Source of the DNA: Pieris napi
Taxonomy: Eukaryota; Arthropoda; Insecta; Lepidoptera; Pieridae
NCBI RefSeq assembly: GCF_905475465.1
Contig: NC_062251.1
Coordinates: forward strand, 8,363,001 to 8,427,000
Reading direction: 5' to 3'
Length of the DNA: 64,000 bases
A model generated the notes under the pieces. The model saw only the letters and a program-made list of their open reading frames with translations. It made no database searches and was not told the origin of the DNA. The position numbers and the translations under genes are program-made. Of the stretch, positions 55,600-64,000 are shown piece by piece (the first letter of the stretch is position 1; the number at the start of each line of letters is the position of its first letter).

Positions 55600-56960
55600 C
55601 GTCCATAGAAATTCAGCTACAGGTAAACCAATTCCTCCGAACACTCATGATAAATTCGTTAAAACATGTAGAATGACTCTACAACTAAGAATCAAAGAAT
55701 CAAGTCACTTAGAAAGCTTGTTGTCGACGATTCTGCATTCTAATTCATGAGGGGCCAAATTTGCACATCATGTTATTGCAAGCGGTGACTCCGAAGTACT
55801 ATTGCACGCCTCCGGCAGTGCTCTACTCTCGACATGTCAAAAAACCCAGTCTTTCAAAAATTGAATGACTTTTTCTCACTAATATAACACTTACAGGATA
55901 ATATGAGTGCATTTGTAGTAAGTGTATTTTTTATGAACAATTATTTTGTTTAACATAAATAATAACATTAAAATCAATCATTCTTGGACGTCCGTCAGTC
56001 TGTGTTTATGGATCCATGTATGTGGCAGAGAAATTGGTCGAAAAATTTATCGTACCAGAATACTTTTTTTCTTATTATATAAAGTTATACCCTGGGCTGA
56101 TTCGTAGTTAATATTAGCGTTCTAAGTACTGTCGTTTAATTATAATTTGTAAAAAACTAAAATACGACTGTGTATTTGTATATCTATATATACATTTATT
56201 TTAGTATATTTTTTCCTCACCTTAGAGTTATGGCACCACTATATATTTTTTTATTATATTAAGTAAGTAGTAAGAAGTAAAAAAAAAAAAATTTAAACGA
56301 ATGATTTTTTTTTAAATGTGATTTTCCAAACTTTCTCATTCTGCTGCGACATCAAACCGCTTCAGGACCAAGTATTCCAATGTTAGCTGAAGCTAAGGGG
56401 AGCACACAAACTAACAATGGGTGTGGAGAGGCGGACGAAATCATCGTTTCGCGTATCGGAAAAGCGTTTAAGCTTTATTTATTTATTCCATATCATTATT
56501 CTATCTTTACAGTAATTACTAATTCGATAGAACGACACAATATTTATACCCACACCAATTAACCTAGATAAAAAACATTAAAAAAATATATATTTATATA
56601 CCTAAATTTTATAACTAATAATATAGGAAGCAACTCTTGTGAACTCAGCCAGTGTACAAACAAATAGGTCTACCTTAACAGAAATCTTATTTATTATGTG
56701 TATTACTCGCGTGAGTGGTGCTTCGCTAACCAAGTTGGAATGTGCGCGCGGTACATCCAAGCTGTTACCACATGCCACTTAGGGCGATTGTTGGTGGTGC
56801 TTTGGGGTTTTAGTGGAGCGAGTTTGTGCGAGTTTCACATACCCTCCCAAACTAACCAGTCGAGCCGCGAAAGGGAAGAAAATAAATGTATAGCAATGCA
56901 TTTCCCCAAGTATACAAAAAAGCCAAGAGGATGACTTCACAGGAGTATTTGTTACAAAGG
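55600..56960. other. Stretch with no recognised gene
   Basis: Apart from the repeat at 56050-56290 (pair of 36220-36500), nothing could be named. 56690-56960 is less AT-rich, but no consistent open frame with splice signals was found. Confidence 0.3.
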
Positions 56961-56966
56961 AGCTTT

Positions 56967-57138
56967 TCTGCCCTGCGATCCTGTAACTCACACAGTCTGA
57001 AAAGGTGGGAGCTTGTAGTTTATTGTTTATCAGAATGCCAAATCATGAAATGACTGCTTCACGACTGATTTGAGAGCGACCGCCGATGCGAAAATCGCTG
57101 TGTGAGTTCGAAAAGTGAGTTACAGAATCGCAGGGCTG
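56967..57138. mobile_element. Family F foldback MITE, shortened left arm
   Basis: CCTGCGATCCTGTAACTCAC at the left; GAGTTACAGAATCGCAGGGC at the right. Confidence 0.75.
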
Positions 57139-57283
57139 GTGGCTTGTTGGAGTTAAATTGGACTGGATTTAGTTGAACCTTTAAAAAAAGTGCGAGACCT
57201 TTCGAGTTTTGTGTTCAGAAACCGGTTTATTACGCCACTGATTGACTTTAATGTTCGCATTTACTTATGATTTTTTTTTTTTT

Positions 57284-57527
57284 TAAACAATTCACATCAA
57301 TTGTCCGAGTCCCATGCTAAGCTGGTGAAGCTTGTGTTATGGGTACTAGGCAACGGATATACATACATATTATAGATATATAGACATATAAATACATATT
57401 TAAACACCCAAGACCTAAGCACAACACCAAATGCTCATCACATCGATGTTCGTCTCAGCCGGGGATCGAACCCGGGACCCATGGATTCGCAGTCAGGGGT
57501 ACTAACCACTAGACCAATGAGTCGTCT
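57284..57527 (-). mobile_element. SINE family A, full copy
   Basis: Reverse complement of 7262-7515; it keeps the A-box, B-box and A-rich tail. Confidence 0.9.
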
Positions 57528-57539
57528 GATTGATATGCA

Positions 57540-58930
57540 GAAGAAATAACGCTGGTAATCTGGGGGCATGGCAGTGCGCCCACCAAGTCAAGCGAAAAAG
57601 CAGCACGGCCATTCATTTCTCGAAGCCGTTCAGGCTACCTTCAACCCCCTATAACATCGTTATGGATAAAAGTAGGAGCCTGAAAGTTTCAGCCTTTTAT
57701 TTACCAAGCAGGCATTGTAGGAACACGGTATATTTAATTTAATATGAACCAGTTTAAGGATTATAAATAGTAAAACTTCTTAATTTTATCCCTCACTGAC
57801 TGATCGATCATCAAAACAAACATAGAAGATTCAAGTGTAGTCAATCAAGGAGAAAAATTTATGCATTGAATGATTCCGTGTACCGTGTAGTTTGAGTGAT
57901 CGGGATATTGGGCGTTGACATATCGAATGACGTTCAGTTTCGCGGTTATTTATGTATCACCTCGGCGTTCCACAGCTGAGCGTTTCCTATGGCAGTTTTT
58001 GAGGAAGCAGCACCTACATTTCTCCACAGATTTCTCTATCATATTTTTAAATATTGTCACCAAAATGTAGGATACGAAAAGCCTCAAACTATATATTCAG
58101 TGCAAAATAAAGTAATTAATTAAATCTAAAAGGGGTGTGGCTTGACCAGTCGGCAGATGTCATGTGGAACATGGTTTAATGGTTGCAGTTCCTTACAAAC
58201 GTTGTGTAAAAAAAAAACATGGCGATTAAAAAGAGTGGCGGAGAGTTTATTGCCAGTTCTTCTCTTCCGTTCTACGCCCTTGATTTGAGAACTGGCACTA
58301 AATGTAAAATTAGAAGCATTTATATGTATTTCTTTACAGACAAATCATAAGTGTACAAAGTGTTACCAATATGATTAAATGATATTTGAATTGGGCATAA
58401 ATATAGCATTTGTTACTTAAATATAATGTAGTTTTAAAGGCGGAAGAGAATAAGTTTATGTCTTATGACTTAATTCTATGACAATGTATACAGAAACGCT
58501 TAATTAAATAGTTAACGTTTTTATCAAAACTGTTTTTCTTTAAATAATCGTTATTATTATGACCAAAAACAGTTTTTTCGTAAAGTTATTTGGACTTAGA
58601 TTACGAGCCGAGGCTGTACATTTTGCTCACTCAGGCTTTCTTAGTTTTATGAGCATGACGATTTCCTAAATCATCGGAGTTACGCCCCGAGAGTATAGCC
58701 AGACGTAGGCACTCTGTTCGACTGTTACATTGCATTCATTCTTTTCATAGCAATTACCTAAATCATGGGTGCTACGCCCCGAGAGACATAGATTCTACGA
58801 CTGTAATTCGTTACATAGCAATTAACATTTCATTATTTTGCTTATATTCTATTATTGTACGCGAGTGGTTAATATAGAGTAAAAATAAAATCCTCTATTA
58901 TTTAAAGCACCCCGATGACCCAGGAACCGT
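57540..58930. other. Stretch without a recognised gene
   Basis: 58215-58400 is a non-LTR 3' tail (AGTTTATTGCCAGTTCTTCT, ATAAGTGTACAAAGTG). 58610-58910 holds two copies of a CTAAATCATnGGnGnTACGC/CCCCGAGAG motif and could be a solo LTR, but no matching second copy is in the window. Confidence 0.35.
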
Positions 58931-58938
58931 ACAGCCCT

Positions 58939-60350
58939 GCGATTCAGAAACTCACACAGCGGTTTTCGCATCGGCGGTCGCTCTCAAATCAGTCGTGTAG
59001 CAGTCATTTTATGATTTGGCATTCTGAAAAGGTGGGAGCTTGTAGTTTATTGTTTATTAGTGAGTTACAGAATCGCAGGACAGCCTTGCGATTCTGAAAC
59101 TCACTTTTCGAACTCACACAGCGGTTTTCGCATCGGCGGTCGCTCTCAAATCAGTCGTGTAGCAGTCATTTTATGATTTGGCATTCTGAACAGGTGGGAG
59201 CTTGTAGTTTATTGTTTATTAGTGAGTTACAGAATCGCAGGACAGCCTTGCGATTCTGTAACTCACTCTTCGAACTCTCACAGCGGTTTTCGCATCGGCG
59301 GTCGCTCTCAAATCAGTCGTGTAGCAGTCATTTTATGATTTGGCATTCTGAAAAGGTGGGAGCTTGTAGTTTATTGTTTATTAGTGAGTTACAGAATCGC
59401 AAGGCTGCCCAGCGATTCTGTAACTCACTCTTCGAACTCTCACAGCGGTTTTCGCAGCGGCGGTTGCGCTCAAATCAGTCGTGAAGCAGTCATTTTATGA
59501 TTTGGCATTCTGAAAAGGTGGGAGCTTGTAGTTTATTGTTTATTAGTGAGTTACAGAATCGCAGGGCAGCCTTGCGATTCTGTAACTCACTCTTCGAACT
59601 CTCACAGCGGTTTTCGCATCGGCGGTCGCTCTCAAATCAGTCGTGAAGCAGTCATTTTATGATTTGGCATTCTAAAAAGGTGGGAGCTTGTAGTTTATTG
59701 TTTATTAGTGAGTTACAGAATCGCAAGGCTGCCCAGCGATTCTGTAACTCACTCTTCGAACTCTCACAGCGGTTTTCGCATCGGCGGTCGCTCTCAAATC
59801 AGTCGTGAAGCAGTCATTTTATGATTTGGCATTCTAAAAAGGTGGGAGCTTGTAGTTTATTGTTTATTAGTGAGTTACAGAATCGCAAGGCTGCCCAGCG
59901 ATTCTGTAACTCACTCTTCGAACTCTCACAGCGGTTTTCGCATCGGCGGTCGCTCTCAAATCAGTCGTGTAGCAGTCATTTTATGATTTGGCATTCTGAA
60001 CAGGTGGGAGCTTGTAGTTTATTGTTTATTAGTGAGTTACAGAATCGCAGGACAGCCTTGCGATTCTGTAACTCACTCTTCGAACTCTCACAGCGGTTTT
60101 CGCATCGGCGGTCGCTCTCAAATCAGTCGTGAAGCAGTCATTTTATGATTTGGCATTCTAAAAAGGTGGGAGCTTGTAGTTTATTGTTTATTAGTGAGTT
60201 ACAGAATCGCAAGGCTGCCCAGCGATTCTGTAACTCACTCTTCGAACTCTCACAGCGGTTTTCGCAGCGGCGGTTGCGCTCAAATCAGTCGTGAAGCAGT
60301 CATTTTATGATTTGGCATTCTGATAAGGAGGGAGCTTGTAGTTTATTGTT
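58939..60350 (+). repeat. Tandem array of nine 149-162 bp units derived from foldback MITE family F
   Basis: Units start with GCGATTCTG at 58939, 59088, 59250, 59412, 59574, 59736, 59898, 60060 and 60222. All but the first are exactly 162 bp. Each contains one long family F arm, the TTTATTGTTTATTAG spacer and a short opposite end (GTGAGTTACAGAATCGC), so each can form a small hairpin. Since 162 is a multiple of three, long open frames run through it; they are artefacts. Two alternating subtypes (TCGTGTAGCAG and TCGTGAAGCAG) hint at multi-unit duplication. Confidence 0.95.
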
Positions 60351-60539
60351 AGGCAAGGCAGTTACTTTTAATCTATATAGTATTAAAGAGACCGAATAAT
60401 AATAATGTATGTACAAATAGGCGTTATAGTTCTGGGCCTCAAATTTCAGCATCTATTTAGTGATCTTCTATATTTGTCTTACTTGATTTTAAAGTTGGTT
60501 GCGATTGTTGTTCTCTGTATATTTGTAATAATAAATAAA

Positions 60540-60822
60540 ATAAATTTAGGTCTTTAGGTCTTAGCCTCAGATTTCTGAATATGTTTCATGATCATTTTAA
60601 ATTTAATAGGCAAGTAGGTGATCGACCTTCAGTACCTGACACACGCCGTCGACTTTTTGGGTCTAAGACATGTCGGTTTCCTCACGATGTTTTCCTTCAC
60701 CGTTCGAGCAAATGTTAAATGCGCACATAGAAAGAAAGTCCATTGGTGCACAGCCGGGGATAGAACCTAACACCTCAGGTATGCGAGTCGCACGCTGAAG
60801 CCACTAGGCCAACACTGCTCTT
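60540..60822 (-). mobile_element. SINE family B, full copy
   Basis: CACTAGGCCAACACTGCTC head in reverse, AGCCGGGGATAGAACC B-box, AATAGGCAAGTAGGTGATCG end; a small AAAG duplication inside. Confidence 0.85.
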
Positions 60823-61161
60823 TATATTATTTATTAGTATATTTGTAATAGTTGATTTTAAAGTTGATTGCGATTGTTCTTCTCTGTATATTTGTAATAC
60901 TTGATTTTAAAGTTGATTACGAACGAACAAAAAGGCATTTTATTTTATTTTTTTATTATCTTTTTGTGTAATCTTGAACTTATTCAACTAATCCATTAAT
61001 TATAATCTAATCATTGGTTGCGTAAAGCAAATAAAATATTCACGTCGCGTTCGTAGTTACTTTTCCTATGGTATTTGCCGTGAATTAAGGGATTTTAGCA
61101 TGATTCCTATTTCTTCTATTCGTTCCTCGTACGGTCGTTTCTGTTTTATCTGAAACCATTA

Positions 61162-61598
61162 AGGCTGATTCACGCTACACCGTGTCTCGACCGGGCCGTG
61201 CCCCGGCCGGGACACGTCCACCGTGCGCCGGCCGGGACAGTGGTTCATGTTACACCGGGCTGTTTGGGTGTACGCACGTACGTGTTTGGACGACTATATC
61301 TGTTTTTGTCAAAAAAAAAAAAAAAAAAATTTAACCTCACTAAGATTTGTCGTTGACTGCTCTGCGGGTGCCCGGGCGCCTACGTTCATGTTACGACGTG
61401 CCGGGGCCGGACCGTGCCCGAGCCGGGAAACAATACCCACCGACATTACAACGCCGTGCCCCGGCCGTGCCCCGGCCGTGCCCCGGCCGAGCCACGGTCA
61501 GGCATGAATTACTTCATACAAAAGTATATCATTATTGTTAGACCGTGCCCCGGCCGGGGCACGGCCCGGTCGAGACACGGTGTAGCGTGAATCAGCCT
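61162..61598. mobile_element. GC-rich Harbinger-type MITE with TTA target duplication
   Basis: AGGCTGATTCACGCTACACC and its inverse form about 48-bp near-perfect ends; TTA flanks at 61159-61161 and 61599-61601. The ends and interior repeat CCCCGGCCG-type motifs, far more GC-rich than the surroundings. Confidence 0.85.
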
Positions 61599-61744
61599 TT
61601 AACATCGCAGTATTAGTATTATGCCTGTGATACACAACCCTGAGATCAGGAGTTCGACCCAGGCGACATAGAAACATAACTCATAGATAGATAGGTAGGT
61701 TGCTCCGTAGTAGAAGCACTCCAAGTCAAATTAGTTCGGAAATA

Positions 61745-62050
61745 AAATAAAAAATAAAAATAAAATATGTTTATTATGGAACATAAGATACATGTATCAC
61801 TTATTCCACGTCATTAAATTTGAATTTGTAGGCATCCCTACTCATCGGCAAAGAAGACAGAGGGTGTAGGCCGAGAGAGAAAGCCGGCGTAAAAAACTCT
61901 CGGTACTCTTTTAAAATCGCAAATCATCAAACAACACTTATTTTAAAACAAATATAGCAAATTAATTAGAGGTAGCCTGTCTAGCACTAGTCCCAGGCCC
62001 TTTTATCAACTAGATAATCGTTGACTTTATAGTAAGCCTTACTTCTATAG
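61745..62050 (-). mobile_element. Family P non-LTR 3' end
   Basis: ATGTTTATTATGGAACATAA through GTGTAGGCCGAGAGAGAAAG to TTTATAGTAAGCCTT, nearly identical to 41872-42145. The ORF tail is cut off. Confidence 0.75.
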
Positions 62051-62364
62051 ATATAATACTTCTATAGATGGTTGACATAGTGCTGGTAAGCGGCAGAAAA
62101 TACCTTAAACTGATCATTGTGGAACGACAGATATCCAGGCAATACGGGTACAATTACGTATACTGTCACGACATCCGAAGAAATGCTTGCTCGATTGATA
62201 CAATACTTTATCACTTAACATCTACCTATAAATTAGTAACAATTGAGAAAGACTTTGAAGAAGGTTTTTCGCGAGCCCCCTTGCTGTGAGTGTATCACGT
62301 CTTACTTTCAGATGAGGCTACTGTCCATTTGCCCCCTGTATTATATAAAAACTTGTGTTTTTAC

Positions 62365-62752
62365 GAAGTTTGAAGTGAAACTTCTTAAGGCGCATAATGG
62401 TAAAATTTTTACGGACGAAACGCATTAATAATAATATTAGCGTCACGAAGATGTGCAGCGTTTTTGTCGAAGAAAAGGGAGAGAGCGATTGAGACCGATT
62501 GAGAGAGAGTGAGAAGGGTGACCTTATAAAAATTATATTTTTAAAATTTCGTAAAGAGAATTTATGAAATATTAGTATTTTATGCAAAATATTGTAATGA
62601 CAATTTTTTTTATTATTTTCTTATTTTTCCATCCTTCTAAGTCTCGGAAATCTAAAGTTTTAGATTTGTATAAATATGAACAAGACTTAAAAATTTGTTT
62701 GCCAAAGAAGTTTCACTTCTGACATGTGTACTTTGGACGCACGCACTTTTTT
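62365..62752. repeat. Family G-type element abutting the pickpocket-like exon
   Basis: GAAGTGAAACTTCTTAAGGC at the left and GACATGTGTACTTTGGACGC at the right; GAGAGCGATTGAGACCGATT inside, as in 54650-55240. It ends about 15 bp from the exon. Confidence 0.6.
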
Positions 62753-62766
62753 TAAATAATGATTAC

Positions 62767-62891
62767 CACTGGTTTTATCTTCTCTTCGGTCGAGAAAACC
62801 TTGAATAATTTCTCCATAGCAAAGTATATAATTTCCACGAAACTTATGAAACTTGCTCCAAGGAAGAGTCCCGCTGCGCCTCCAAATGAAA
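62767..62891 (-). CDS. Pickpocket-type DEG/ENaC channel, exon with second transmembrane segment
   Basis: Minus-strand acceptor AACTTACAG, first complete codon after two bases (phase 1). It encodes SFGGAAGLFLGASFISFVEI then IYFAMEKLFKVFSTEEK. The GGxxGLFLGxSxxSxVEIxYF pattern is the selectivity filter (G-x-S) and TM2 of insect pickpocket channels. The donor GTG|GTAATC is possible; without splicing the frame ends five codons on at TAA 62752-62754. Upstream exons must lie beyond 64000 or went unrecognised. The longer open frame over the same DNA is a shadow. Confidence 0.75.
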
Positions 62892-62992
62892 CTGTAAGTT
62901 AACAAAAAAATTAAATTCATCACAAATATTTTTGAAGGAAAACATCGTGAGGAAAATCATGCCTTAGATCTAATCACTCGTGAGGGACAGCC

Positions 62993-63235
62993 CTGCGATT
63001 CTGTAACTCACTTTTCGAACTCACACAGCGGTTTTGGCATCGGCGGTCGCTCTCAAATCAGTCGTGAAGCAGTCATTTTATGATTTGGCATTCTGAAAAG
63101 GTGGGAGCTTATAGTTTATTGTTTATTAGAATGCCAAATCATAAAATGACTGCTTCACGACTGATTTGATAGCGACCGCCGATGCCAAAACCGCTGTGTG
63201 AGTTCGAAAAGTGAGTTACAGAATCGCAGGGCAGA
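62993..63235. mobile_element. Family F foldback MITE, complete copy
   Basis: Arms GCGATTCTGTAACTCACTTT and AAAGTGAGTTACAGAATCGC with a central TTATAGTTTATTGTTTATTA spacer. Carries a shared GGTTTTGGCATCGG variant in both arms, so the arms have been co-evolving or the copy is recent. Confidence 0.85.
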
Positions 63236-63279
63236 AGGTCGATCACCTATGTGCGCCAACCACAAGGCTCCACATAAAA

Positions 63280-63401
63280 CAAGTAATTCTTACGTTTTTT
63301 CAACAAAATCCCTACTACAAGTACAATTATCAATAAAGGAATTCAAATCGTACGTTAAAGTTAAGCTACTTGCTAAGGCCTATTATATTATGAATATTTA
63401 A
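63280..63401 (+). pseudogene. Non-LTR ORF2 C-terminal scrap
   Basis: LSIKEFKSYVKVKLLAKAYY then IMNI and stop resembles the FKKxIKEKLCKKAYYKVND tail of the elements at 39937-40266 and 42096-42425. Confidence 0.55.
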
Positions 63402-63519
63402 ACGATCCTAGTGCTTGGATATGATTTGCTCCTGTATAAAGAGGTAACGCGACTGAATCTCTCGGCTGCATTTCCAGACTCTGGGGCGATCGTCAACATC
63501 CACGACCGTTTTAATTTTT

Positions 63520-63757
63520 TAGGTCTAGTGGTTAGTACCACTGACTGCGAATCCATGGGTCCTGGGTTCGATCCCCGGCTGAGACGAACATCGATGTGAT
63601 GAGCATTTGTGTTGTGCTTAGGTCTTGGGTGTTTAAATATGTATTTATATGTCTATTTATCTATAATATGTATGTTTGTCCGTTGCCTAGTACCCATAAC
63701 ACAAGCTTCACCAGCTTAGCATGGGACTAGGTCAATTGGTGTGAATTGTAAAAAAAA
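63520..63757 (+). mobile_element. SINE family A, head-truncated copy
   Basis: Starts inside the A-box (TAGGTCTAGTGGTTAGTACC), B-box intact, A-rich tail. Confidence 0.85.
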
Positions 63758-63847
63758 AATCTAAAGTGGGAACTCACTGTGATCCATGTGGTAAATTATT
63801 TCAGCATAATTAGTATTATTGTTATTTTCTTATGTAGCCAAGTCCAC

Positions 63848-64000
63848 ATTTCAAGGAATGGAATGTCAATGGACTTTCAATGAGCACATGTAATACTCGG
63901 TCGTTTGATGAAGGAAAACATAGTGAGGTAACCGGCATTAGACCCAAAAAGTCAACTGCACGTGTACACAGGCTAATTACCTACTTGCTTATTAGAAAAG
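63848..64000 (+). mobile_element. SINE family B, diverged copy running off the window
   Basis: AATGGACTTTCAATGAGCAC, GATGAAGGAAAACATAGTGA and ACCTACTTGCTTATTAGA. Confidence 0.65.

Noticed and set aside
58610..58910. Solo LTR
   Set aside because: Repeated ACGCCCCGAGAG motifs are suggestive, but no TG...CA ends with a target duplication or second copy were found.
58915..60132. Several ~100-residue repeated open frames
   Set aside because: They come from the 162-bp satellite; the period is a multiple of three.
58939..60350. CRISPR-like array
   Set aside because: Units are contiguous 162-bp repeats without unique spacers, in eukaryotic DNA.
61223..61541. GC-rich open frames of 64-94 residues
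   Set aside because: They lie wholly within a TTA-flanked MITE and reflect its CCCCGGCCG repeats.

Overview
The window is AT-rich animal nuclear DNA that looks lepidopteran. It holds small multi-exon genes with canonical GT-AG introns, drowned in Helitrons with TC...CTAG ends inserted at A|T, two tRNA-derived SINE families, TTA/TAA-flanked MITEs, and 5'-truncated non-LTR and Penelope-like retroelements. Apart from two intronless enzyme genes, exons are 60-241 bp islands. Several could only be found by matching splice phases, because the longest open frame over them is on the wrong frame or strand.

Layout. (1) 1-7 kb: a TIR element carrying a 5S rRNA pseudogene, then the last two coding exons (2421-2558, 5792-5885, + strand) of an Arg/Cys-rich protamine-like gene whose start was not found. 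(2) 7.6-11.4 kb: two tandem, intronless, paralogous extradiol dioxygenase genes (4,5-DOPA dioxygenase/LigB type) on the - strand. (3) 12.4-27.7 kb: a 16-exon, 675-codon + strand gene with a degenerate MULE-type RNase H-like domain and a SWIM zinc finger (ZSWIM1/3-like), i.e. a domesticated transposase. Its introns hold several unrelated tandem arrays, and its 3' flank has six perfect TGACGTCA sites in 363 bp. A second copy of the 5S-carrying element sits in its last intron. (4) 31.5-54.5 kb: a two-lobed secreted transferrin on the - strand, 16 exons and 729 codons, apparently without iron ligands. (5) 54.5-64 kb: mostly repeats, including a 9-unit tandem array made from a foldback MITE, plus one exon (62767-62891, - strand) of a pickpocket-type DEG/ENaC channel.

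The most striking observation is inside the transferrin gene. Three consecutive coding exons (42444-42637, 43850-43992, 44428-44594) lie on the + strand while the other thirteen are on the - strand. If the ~3 kb block is read in the opposite direction, all splice phases join and the frame is open from Met to stop. The block is bounded by a perfect 78-bp inverted duplication (41745-41822 and 44806-44883), the signature of a staggered-break inversion. The block starts and ends in the same phase, so skipping it would still give an in-frame protein shorter by 168 residues. It is either a real, recent or polymorphic intragenic inversion or an assembly inversion; sequence alone cannot decide.

The genes do not form a pathway. 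The dioxygenase pair is a local duplication. The dioxygenase-2 and ZSWIM-like genes are divergent, about 1.1 kb apart.
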